Both the position numbers and the translations under genes were made by a program. Shown here piece after piece: positions 15,512 to 22,337 of a stretch of 25,839 bases of DNA. The first letter of the stretch is position 1. Every line of letters begins with the position of its first letter. The stretch covers positions 1 through 25,839 of the forward strand of contig CAYLUN010000078.1 in NCBI GenBank assembly GCA_964386865.1, given 5' to 3'. This DNA comes from CAYLUN01 sp964386865 (GTDB taxonomy: Bacteria > Verrucomicrobiota > Kiritimatiellia > RFP12 > UBA1067). The notes beneath the pieces are model-generated. The model ran no database searches, was not told where the DNA came from, and saw only the letters and a list, made by a program, of their open reading frames with translations.

Positions 15512-16942
15512 CTACGCCTTCAGGTATTGCGACGGGAACTTCCACGGGTCGCGGTACGTCGGCACCGCCAGCTCGGCGGCCTGCTTGTCGCCGACGATCG
15601 ACTCCGTCTCGGGGTCGAAGCGGATGGAGCGGCCGAGCCGGTAGGACAGCAGGCTGAGCACGAGGGGCACGTCGATGCGGCAGTGGTACTCGGGCGAGCA
15701 GCTCGGCTGCTTCCGCGACTTGATGCAGTCGAGCCACTCGCGCTCGTGGCCGGGCGAGGGCGGGATCTTGTCCGTAATCGGCTTCAGCTCACCGCCGCTG
15801 TACAGCACGCGGTTCGCATAGTCAGGGGCCTGTTTGCGGGCCGCGACCTCGGGCTTGATGAAGGCGTTCAGGTAGTCGCCCTCGGGGATGATGCGGTGCT
15901 CGCTGTAGTTGGCGTACATCGTTCCGTTCACGCCGTGGAAATAGACGCCCAGCCGCCGGCTCCGCTCCGGCTTGCCGTGGAAGTCAAAGCCGTAGCTGTT
16001 GGTCAGCGACGACATCCAGGTCATCGTCAGATTCGGATAGCGGAAGAGCACCTCGTGCTGGTCGTACGCGTCGCCGTCGTCCTTGATGATGAACCGGCCG
16101 CCCGCGCTGCTGACCTCGGTCGGGTACTTCAGGTCGAGCGCCCAGACAGGCAGGTCGATGATGTGGGGCGCCATGCCGGGGGTCCAGCCTCCGCTGTAGT
16201 CCATCCACGAGCCGTGGCAGTAGGCGTCCTTGGCGAGCAGGCTGTTGTAGGGGCACAGCGGCGCGGGCCCACACCAGAAGTCCCAGTCCAGCCCGTCAGG
16301 AAGCTTCGGGTTCGGATCGTGCCCGATGCCCTGCTCGCCCTGGTTCATGACGTTGAAGGTGCGAACGGTGCCAACCTTGCCGAGGTAGCCTGCCCGGAGC
16401 AGCTCGACCACGCTGCGGTAGTTCGGCGACGCGTGGATCTGCGTGCCGACCTGGCAGATGCGGTTGTGCTTGCGCACGGCGTTGCGCACGGCCAGGCTCT
16501 CGCCCAGGTGCAGCGTCATGGGCTTCTGCAGGTAGAGGTCCTTGCCCGCCTCGCAGGCCGCGACCGCGATCAGCGTGTGCCAGTGCGGCGGCGTGGCGAT
16601 GATGACCGCGTCGATGTCCTTCTGCTGAAGCATCTCGCGGAAGTCCGCGTACGGCTTGCAGGTCTCCTTGTACTGCTGCGCGACCGACTCCCGGCGGGCC
16701 TTGTTGACGTCGCACGCGCCGGTCACGACCACATCCGGGTGCTGGGCGCAATTGTTCAGGTTTCCCCGGCCCATGCCGCCGCAGCCGATGAGCCCGACGT
16801 GGATGCGGTCGTTGGCCGCCACCTTGGCTTCCTGGCCGAAAGCCGTGCTCCCGACTAGGGCCGGAGCCACCATCCCTACGGCACCCAGCCGCGCCGTCTT
16901 TTCCAAAAAATCGCGCCGTGTGAGACTTCGCTGCTTGTTCAT
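15512..16942 (-). CDS. Tat-exported Gfo/Idh/MocA-family oxidoreductase
   Basis: 476 aa. The ATG at 16942 is chosen because AGGGGGTGA precedes it and a textbook Tat signal follows: SLTRRDFLEK (6-15), a hydrophobic stretch to about residue 31, then AFG. The Rossmann motif LIGCGGMGRG lies at 51-60, ATPPHWHTL at 116-124, and QKP (139-141) replaces the usual EKP. The C-terminal domain has GGWTPGMAPHIIDLPVW with the family's substrate-side His and Asp. Cofactor binding before Tat export is known for glucose-fructose oxidoreductase and is the likely reason for the Tat route. It sits 55 bases after the ThuA-domain gene and four bases before the URO-D-like gene. Pairing with ThuA recalls ThuA/ThuB of rhizobial trehalose oxidation, so oxidation of a sugar to a 3-keto form is plausible but inferred. 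Confidence 0.92.
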   Translation of the reverse strand: MNKQRSLTRRDFLEKTARLGAVGMVAPALVGSTAFGQEAKVAANDRIHVGLIGCGGMGRGNLNNCAQHPDVVVTGACDVNKARRESVAQQYKETCKPYADFREMLQQKDIDAVIIATPPHWHTLIAVAACEAGKDLYLQKPMTLHLGESLAVRNAVRKHNRICQVGTQIHASPNYRSVVELLRAGYLGKVGTVRTFNVMNQGEQGIGHDPNPKLPDGLDWDFWCGPAPLCPYNSLLAKDAYCHGSWMDYSGGWTPGMAPHIIDLPVWALDLKYPTEVSSAGGRFIIKDDGDAYDQHEVLFRYPNLTMTWMSSLTNSYGFDFHGKPERSRRLGVYFHGVNGTMYANYSEHRIIPEGDYLNAFIKPEVAARKQAPDYANRVLYSGGELKPITDKIPPSPGHEREWLDCIKSRKQPSCSPEYHCRIDVPLVLSLLSYRLGRSIRFDPETESIVGDKQAAELAVPTYRDPWKFPSQYLKA

Positions 16943-16997
16943 CGCTTCACCCCCTCGGAACATGAAAACCGCCGTTGTTCGGCGGCCCTCATGCCAT

Positions 16998-18008
16998 TCA
17001 CTTTCTAGGAGCCTGGATCGGGAACGGCCTTGCGGACGGCTTGTCCGCGCCCGGGAAATCAGCCGGAACCGGCAGCGTCACCTTGCCGGTCGCCGCCCAC
17101 TCGGTGCCGCGCAGGAACGTCGTGATGAAGCCTACGCTCTCGAACGAGTAGGCGTCGTGCCCGAGCGTGGTGTGGAAGACGCGGCCCTTGTGATACTGGA
17201 GCGCCATCAGCATCGGCTCGTTGCGGCCGGCGGCCTTGAGCTCCGGCGTGTCGCAGGCGGTGGCGAGGATCGTCATGTTCTCCGCCGGGCCGCGCAGCAG
17301 CGAGTAGCACTCGTCCTTGGCGTGCATCCAGAAGTCCGGCAGGCCTTTCGTGATGGGATGCTCGCGGTCGCGCATGGTCACCACGAACTCGTTCTGCGGG
17401 CCGTGCTTGCCGCAGGGGCCGGGGCTTGCGTCGCGCACCTCTTTTCCGCTCTTGTCGAAGTAGACGTAGGGCCCGTCTTTCTCGCTGCGGTTTCCCCAGC
17501 CGCCCAGGCCGATCATCTTGTTGAACTCCGGCCACGTCGGCCAGCTGTTGTCGGCGGCGTGCACGACAGCCAGCCCGCCGCCTTCGGCCATGTACGTCTC
17601 AAACGCCCGGCGCGTCTCCTCCGGCCAGTCCGCCGCCTTCCAGCCGAAATTGCTGACGACGACGGCGTATTTCTTGAAGTCGGGCTTGAAGGCCGGGTCG
17701 GGCTTCGGCTCCTTCAGCAGTTCGGACACACCCGCATTCGCCAGCGGCAGGAAGGCCGCCTCGCGCTCGGCCCTCCACAGATAGTGGGTTCGCGCCACCT
17801 CTACCTCGAACAGCCCCGTGCTCTCGAGGTAGTGCTTCATCATGATCGTCGATTTTGGCCAGACCTCGTGGTTGTTCTGGCCGTCCACGATCAACGCCTT
17901 CAGCTTGTCTGCCGCCTGCGCGCCGTGGCTCCACAGCAACGCCGCTCCGAAGGCCGCAAGACCGCAGCCCCGCGCAAAACCTGACATCTGGCCCTGTTGT
18001 TCCCTCAT
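16998..18008 (-). CDS. Exported ThuA-domain protein
   Basis: 336 aa, first gene of a five-gene minus-strand operon. The ATG at 18008 follows a G-rich ribosome binding stretch; the frame upstream is open but starts only with TTG inside a mobile-element arm. Signal peptide about 1-33 (AQA/AD). The ThuA fold, a class I glutamine amidotransferase-like sheet, is shown by KALIVDGQNNHEVW, YAVVVSNFGW, YMAEGGGLAVVHAADNSWP, ECYSLLRGP, and the C-terminal GRVFHTTLGHDAYSF. The amidotransferase nucleophile Cys is absent (VVHAADN), as expected for ThuA proteins, which are not amidases. ThuA works with the Gfo/Idh-type ThuB in trehalose catabolism in rhizobia; here the next gene is also Gfo/Idh. The likely role is on an oxidised sugar intermediate, outside the cytoplasm. 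Confidence 0.9.
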   Translation of the reverse strand: MREQQGQMSGFARGCGLAAFGAALLWSHGAQAADKLKALIVDGQNNHEVWPKSTIMMKHYLESTGLFEVEVARTHYLWRAEREAAFLPLANAGVSELLKEPKPDPAFKPDFKKYAVVVSNFGWKAADWPEETRRAFETYMAEGGGLAVVHAADNSWPTWPEFNKMIGLGGWGNRSEKDGPYVYFDKSGKEVRDASPGPCGKHGPQNEFVVTMRDREHPITKGLPDFWMHAKDECYSLLRGPAENMTILATACDTPELKAAGRNEPMLMALQYHKGRVFHTTLGHDAYSFESVGFITTFLRGTEWAATGKVTLPVPADFPGADKPSARPFPIQAPRK

Positions 18009-18104
18009 CCTATCCCCCCCCTGTGGCTTTTCACGCTTCGTCCCTTTCGTAAACCGGCACGTCTCTACTTTCTGAGATGAAAGCCTAGCGCAACGCCGCA
18101 CGCC

Positions 18105-18255
18105 ATGCAAGCCCAGCAATTCTAATTATGGCCAAGAAGCGCCTCACGGCGCCACTACAAACACAAGCAAACGTGGGCGAATTCGTTTGTTGTGGGCCCG
18201 TAAGGGCCTTCCCGCAGCGCGTGCCTTGTCATAATTAGAATTGCTGATGCAAGCC
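18105..18255. mobile_element. MITE-like non-autonomous element with 9-bp target duplication
   Basis: The element spans 18114-18246 (133 bp). Its ends are a perfect 17-bp inverted repeat: CAGCAATTCTAATTATG at 18114-18130 and CATAATTAGAATTGCTG at 18230-18246. It is flanked by a direct 9-bp repeat, ATGCAAGCC, at 18105-18113 and 18247-18255. Inside are two small hairpins, GCGCC-TCAC-GGCGC (18139-18152) and GGCCC-GTAA-GGGCC (18195-18208). It has no coding capacity. It lies 28 bases beyond the stop of the phospholipase D-like gene and 105 bases before the ThuA start, so it may alter the ThuA promoter region. The parent transposon is not in the window. A 9-bp duplication is known for several IS families, so I do not assign one. 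Confidence 0.85.
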
Positions 18256-18274
18256 CGCTGTAGAAGCGCCGCGT

Positions 18275-19741
18275 CTACCACGTGCAGAGGCCGGTGGCTT
18301 CTTGGAACCGGTAGCGGAACACGCGCCAGCGGGAATCGTCCTGAAACGCCTCGTAGCCGGACGTGAACACGCGGCCGCCGGCGTTCGTCCACACCCGGTC
18401 GGCGTAGGCGGCCGCGTCGGCCAGCGCCGGCGCGGCCGCGCGGCCCGAGACGCAGACGTCGGTCTCCAGATTGTAATTCCGCACGTTGCGGCGCGTGAAG
18501 TTGGCCGAGCCGAGCAGCAGACCGGCGGTGCCGTCCGCCCGCTTGACCAGCAGCAGCTTGGCGTGCATCTGCTCGCCGCGGGTCACAGCCCAGCGGACGG
18601 AAACACCCGCCGCGACTAACTCGCGTGCCACCTGCCGGTTCGGCATGCCGCTCTTTTCCCGGCCGAAGGCGTCCTTGTTGGGGTCGAGCACCACGCGCAG
18701 CGCCGCGCCGCGACTCGCCGCCGCCTTCAGCGCCCGAATGATCGGGCGGTCCGCGAGATAGAACATCACCAGGTCGACGGCGTCGCCCGCCCCCGCCCCG
18801 CCGATCAGAGCCTCGGCCGCGTCGGCGATCGCCTCCTCCGTCACCACCTGCACCCGCACGGCGTTTGTTGACGTCTGCCCCTGCGGCACGACGGCCGAAG
18901 CGACCAACACCTCGCACAACGGAGCCGCTTTTTGAGCGCTGAAATTGAGAACCGCCTGCTCCGTCTCCAGCACCGACCGCGCGGCGGGGCCGCCGAAGAC
19001 GACGCCGACGTTCGAGTGGGCGCTGCTGCCGTCGTGTGGGTTGGCGGAGGTCACTAGGGCGGCCAACTCGCCGCCCGCGTCGGCGACCACCACCTTGCGG
19101 TGGTTGGCCTTGAAGTTGAACAGCGCGAGCCAGCTGCGCAGCGTGACCTCGCCCGCGCCGAACGGGTTTGCCACCCAGCCGCCCGCGCTGCTGTTGTCCC
19201 ACGGCTTGACGAGCAGCCGCCACACGCTCGACCAGGTTGTGTTGCTGTCGCGCAGCCAGTCGAGCCGGGTGATGACCACCTCGACTCCGGCCGCTTCCAA
19301 ACGCCGCAAATGGCTGGACTCGAGCCCGCCGTAGACCGTGTTCACCGGGTCGGTGATCACCACGATACGCAGCGCCGGCACCGCGCGCTTGCGGGCGATC
19401 AGGGCGGCGGTCAGCTCCTCGCACAGGCGCCGGTGAGGCGGCGGACCCGCGCCGAGGAATTCGTTGAAGAGGAACAGGTCGACCACCACCAGCCGCTCGG
19501 CCTTGGCGATCATCGCGAAGACCTCGTCGAAGATATGCTGGTCGACGTGGCGCGCGCCCGAGGCGTCGAGAGCGGTCTGGTCGCACAGGAAGCGGACGTC
19601 CGTGGCAGGCAGGATCTCGCTGCGGGCCGACAGCCCCTGGGGCAGGGGCTTCACCGCGTGGTAGCAGCACCCCGGCGCGACCGCCAGCCAGGCGACAGCG
19701 GCCAGGATGTTCAGCACGAGATGTGTGCGGACGTTGGACAT
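18275..19741 (-). CDS. Exported phospholipase D-like protein with two HKD-type motifs
   Basis: PLD-superfamily phosphodiesterase or transferase of 488 aa. The ATG at 19741 gives a compact signal sequence with Cys25-Cys26 after VAPG, a weak lipobox, so it may be a lipoprotein. The ATG at 19780 has a better ribosome site (AAGG) but leaves a longer leader; the choice is uncertain. HKD motif 1 is NHRKVVVAD followed by VTSAN. Motif 2 is MHAKLLLVK followed by LLGSANF, where Lys stands in the place of the usual Asp. Two such motifs form one active site, as in cardiolipin synthases and PLD-type nucleases. The fold is complete in length. It is divergent from the PBP1C gene and separated from the ThuA operon by the MITE-like element. 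Envelope lipid metabolism is possible; the substrate is not shown by the sequence. Confidence 0.85.
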   Translation of the reverse strand: MSNVRTHLVLNILAAVAWLAVAPGCCYHAVKPLPQGLSARSEILPATDVRFLCDQTALDASGARHVDQHIFDEVFAMIAKAERLVVVDLFLFNEFLGAGPPPHRRLCEELTAALIARKRAVPALRIVVITDPVNTVYGGLESSHLRRLEAAGVEVVITRLDWLRDSNTTWSSVWRLLVKPWDNSSAGGWVANPFGAGEVTLRSWLALFNFKANHRKVVVADAGGELAALVTSANPHDGSSAHSNVGVVFGGPAARSVLETEQAVLNFSAQKAAPLCEVLVASAVVPQGQTSTNAVRVQVVTEEAIADAAEALIGGAGAGDAVDLVMFYLADRPIIRALKAAASRGAALRVVLDPNKDAFGREKSGMPNRQVARELVAAGVSVRWAVTRGEQMHAKLLLVKRADGTAGLLLGSANFTRRNVRNYNLETDVCVSGRAAAPALADAAAYADRVWTNAGGRVFTSGYEAFQDDSRWRVFRYRFQEATGLCTW

Positions 19742-19850
19742 AGGATAGTCGTATCGAATAAGTAGGGTCTGGAGAAGCATGGCATAGCGCGCCTTGCGAA
19801 TCAAGCGTGATTGGGCGGGATTGGACGGGATCGGCGCGACCGGGCGGCCC

Positions 19851-19880
19851 TTGGCATTGACGGGACGGGCGGGCTATGTC
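19851..19880 (+). promoter_or_regulatory. Weak candidate promoter for pbpC
   Basis: TTGGCA at 19851-19856 (5 of 6) and TATGTC at 19875-19880 (3 of 6) are separated by 18 bases, upstream of the start at 19952. Just before it, at 19810-19829, is a 10-bp unit (ATTGGGCGGG) present about twice in tandem. The rest of the 210-bp divergent gap shows nothing else I can support. Confidence 0.22.
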
Positions 19881-19951
19881 ACTCTGTAGCGAACGGGCGG
19901 GAACGCTCCCTCGGAGGCCGACGGGCGTTGGCCGGGGAAGTGGCGGGCGAT

Positions 19952-22243
19952 ATGAAACAGGGTTGGCAGAGACGGCTGTGCAAGCGGGTCGCGTGGCTGG
20001 CTGGAGCCGGCGCCTGCGCTGCCGCGGCCGTTTGGATTGCGTGCCCGCCGCCGCTTGACGACGCCGCGCGCTATCCGGCGGGCGTGATCCTGCGCGACCG
20101 CGCGGGGCAGTTGCTGCGCGTGGGGCTCGGCCCGGGCGACGTGGACTGCCGGCCGACTTATCGCGCCTCGTTCGACGACTGGATCGTGCAGGCGGCTGTT
20201 GCCGCCGAGGACAAGCGGTTCCTCAGCCACGGCGGCGTCGACCTCCTCTCGCTGGCGCGGGCGGCGCGACAGAACCTCGCCACGCGCCGGCGCATCTCGG
20301 GCGCGTCGACCATCACCATGCAGACCGTGCGGCTGATCCGGCCGCACCGCCGCTCCTGGTTTTGGAAGGCGGTCGAGTCGGTGCAGGCGCTGCGCCTCGA
20401 GCGCGTCTGGACGAAGGAGGAGATCCTCGGCCAGTACCTGAACCGCGCGCCGTTCGGCTCGAACCTCGTCGGCATCGAGGCCGCGTCCTGGGGCTGGTTC
20501 GGCAAAGCGCCGCAGCAGCTCAACCTCGGCGAGGCCGCGCTGCTGGCGGGGCTGCTCCAATCGCCGACGCGCTTCCGCCCGGACCGCTATCCGGAGGCCG
20601 CGAAGAAGCGCCGCGCGTATGTCCTGGGCCGCATGGCGCAGCTGGGCCTGATCGAGGCGCGGGCGCGCGACGAGGCGGCCCGCGAGCCGCTCGCGCTGCG
20701 CCGCGAGCCGCGCCCGTTCGCCGAGCCGTTCTTCTGCGACTGGGCGCAGCGCTCGGCGTGCCTCGCCTCGGGCGTTCACACCACCACGCTCGACCCGGCG
20801 CTGCAGGACGCCGTGAAGCGCCACGCCGCGCGGCAGGCCGAAGCGCTGGGCGTCGATGCGGCTGCGGTCGTGCTCGAGGTTCGCACCGGCGCCGTGCGAG
20901 CGCTGGCCTGCTCCGGCGACTACTTCGCGCGTCCGGACGGCCAGGTCAACACCGCGACCGCGCCGCGGCCCGCGGGCTCGACGCTGAAGCCGTTCGCCTT
21001 CGCCTTGGCCATGGAGCGCGGGCAGCTCACGCCGGGCTGGGTGCTGGCCGACGTGCCGCGCCGGTTCGGAGCCGATGAGCCGCTCAACTTCTCGGGCACG
21101 TTCATGGGCTTGGTCACGGCCCGCGAGGCGCTGATCCTCTCCCTCAACCTGCCGTCGATCGAGGTTGAGGAGCGCGTGGGACAGCCGCTGCTTTACGCGA
21201 CGCTGCGCCAGCTCGGATTCGACGCCTTGGACCGCCCTGCCGCGCACTACGGGCTGGGCCTCGTGCTGGGGACCGGGTCGGTGCGGCTGACCGAGCTGGC
21301 AAACGCGTACGCGTGCCTGGCGCGCGGCGGCGCGTGGCTGCCGCTGCGGGGGCTTGAGGACGGCGGCGCGCAGGGACGCTCGCCCTCCAAGGAGGACGCT
21401 GACGCTAGCCGCCCGGAGGAGGCGCACCTTATGGAAGGGCGGCGGGTCTTTTCCGAGGGCGCGTGCTGGCTGGTGGCTGAGACGCTCAGCGGCGGTGAGC
21501 GCGCGCAGGACGCGGTGGGCCATGTGGCAGAGGTGGGGCTGCCGCGCTTCGCGTGGAAGACCGGCACCTCGTCGGGCTTCCGCGACGCGTGGACCGTGGC
21601 GTGGAACCCCGAGTACGTGGTGGCCGTGTGGTGCGGCTACAAGAGCGGGAGGTGCGGGAGCGATTCGCTGGTCGGCAAGAAGGTCGCGGCGCCGGTGGCG
21701 TGGGAGATCATCCGAAGCCTCTATCCGGCGGGCGGCGACCCGTGGTTCGCGCGGCCCGAAGAGGTCGTGGAGCGCGAAGTGTGCGCGGTTTCCGGCCGCG
21801 TGCCGGGCCCGCTCTGCGAGCGGCGCGTGAAGGACTTGGCGCTGCGGCAGCGCTCGTCCTACAGCGCGTGCCCCGTCCACGTGCGCGACGCGCAGGGGCG
21901 AGCGAGCGAGCGGTGGCCGGCCGAGGTGACGGCGTTCCGCGAGGCGCGGGCGGGAGCGGCGGGCGGCGAGGCGCGGGCGGCGGCGGGCGGCGCGCTGAAA
22001 ATCGTGGCTCCTGCGGCGGGCGCGGCCTACCGGCTCGTGGACGGGATGGCCGCGCAGAAGATCGTCTTCAAGGTGGCGGGCGCGGCGGCGGGCGCGCCGC
22101 TCTACTGGTTCCGCAACGACGCGCTGGAGGGCACGGCAGCGGGCGGGGAGCCCTTTTTCTGGACGCCGCAGCGCGGCACGCACCGCTTCGTCTGCGCCGA
22201 CGTCACAGGCGCGTCAGCCACGGTGACCGTGACGGTTGAGTAA
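19952..22243 (+). CDS. pbpC: Penicillin-binding protein 1C
   Basis: Bifunctional class A penicillin-binding protein, 763 aa, building peptidoglycan on the periplasmic face. The ATG at 19952 starts a short basic N-terminus and one membrane anchor (about 13-30). The GT51 glycosyltransferase domain follows (about 60-235): catalytic Glu86 in VAAEDKRF, SGASTITMQ (116-124), and LNRAPFGSNLVGIEAAS. The transpeptidase domain has Ser343 in GSTLKPF (SxxK), S397-L-N399 (SxN) and K536-T-G538 (KTG), so all three active-site motifs are intact. The CAVSGRVPGPLC segment and the final beta-rich domain (about 650-763) are the BiPBP_C extension typical of PBP1C. No alpha-2-macroglobulin gene (yfhM), a frequent neighbour of pbpC, is seen here. 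The upstream ribosome site is weak. Its presence argues for a peptidoglycan wall. Confidence 0.95.
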   Translation: MKQGWQRRLCKRVAWLAGAGACAAAAVWIACPPPLDDAARYPAGVILRDRAGQLLRVGLGPGDVDCRPTYRASFDDWIVQAAVAAEDKRFLSHGGVDLLSLARAARQNLATRRRISGASTITMQTVRLIRPHRRSWFWKAVESVQALRLERVWTKEEILGQYLNRAPFGSNLVGIEAASWGWFGKAPQQLNLGEAALLAGLLQSPTRFRPDRYPEAAKKRRAYVLGRMAQLGLIEARARDEAAREPLALRREPRPFAEPFFCDWAQRSACLASGVHTTTLDPALQDAVKRHAARQAEALGVDAAAVVLEVRTGAVRALACSGDYFARPDGQVNTATAPRPAGSTLKPFAFALAMERGQLTPGWVLADVPRRFGADEPLNFSGTFMGLVTAREALILSLNLPSIEVEERVGQPLLYATLRQLGFDALDRPAAHYGLGLVLGTGSVRLTELANAYACLARGGAWLPLRGLEDGGAQGRSPSKEDADASRPEEAHLMEGRRVFSEGACWLVAETLSGGERAQDAVGHVAEVGLPRFAWKTGTSSGFRDAWTVAWNPEYVVAVWCGYKSGRCGSDSLVGKKVAAPVAWEIIRSLYPAGGDPWFARPEEVVEREVCAVSGRVPGPLCERRVKDLALRQRSSYSACPVHVRDAQGRASERWPAEVTAFREARAGAAGGEARAAAGGALKIVAPAAGAAYRLVDGMAAQKIVFKVAGAAAGAPLYWFRNDALEGTAAGGEPFFWTPQRGTHRFVCADVTGASATVTVTVE

Positions 22244-22269
22244 CGGCGGGGAGGGCGGCACCCCGTGGC

Positions 22270-22337
22270 CCATCCACCCGGCCCGGCAGGGACGGCAGCC
22301 CCCTGCCGTCCGCGGACACCGGCGAGGCTGCCCCCTA
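22270..22337. repeat. Second copy of the palindromic intergenic element, between convergent genes
   Basis: GGACGGCAG (22290-22298) and CTGCCGTCC (22303-22311) form a perfect 9-bp stem with loop CCCC. The same stem occurs at 7683-7703, and both copies are followed by a CCCCTACCGC sequence about 20 to 70 bases further on. It lies between the pbpC stop (22243) and the GH95 stop (22335), so it may act as a two-way terminator, though without T-tracts. Confidence 0.65.

Noticed and set aside
18144..19670. Minus-strand frame of 508 codons overlapping the phospholipase D-like gene.
   Set aside because: It is out of phase with the HKD motifs, has Arg/Gly-rich low-complexity translation, and runs into the MITE-like element.
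10686..19864. The 12-mer GGCATTGACGGG occurs upstream of both plus-strand genes (10686-10697 and 19853-19864).
   Set aside because: Many chance 12-mer pairs are expected in a GC-rich window of this size, and the spacing to the start codons and to -10-like elements differs.
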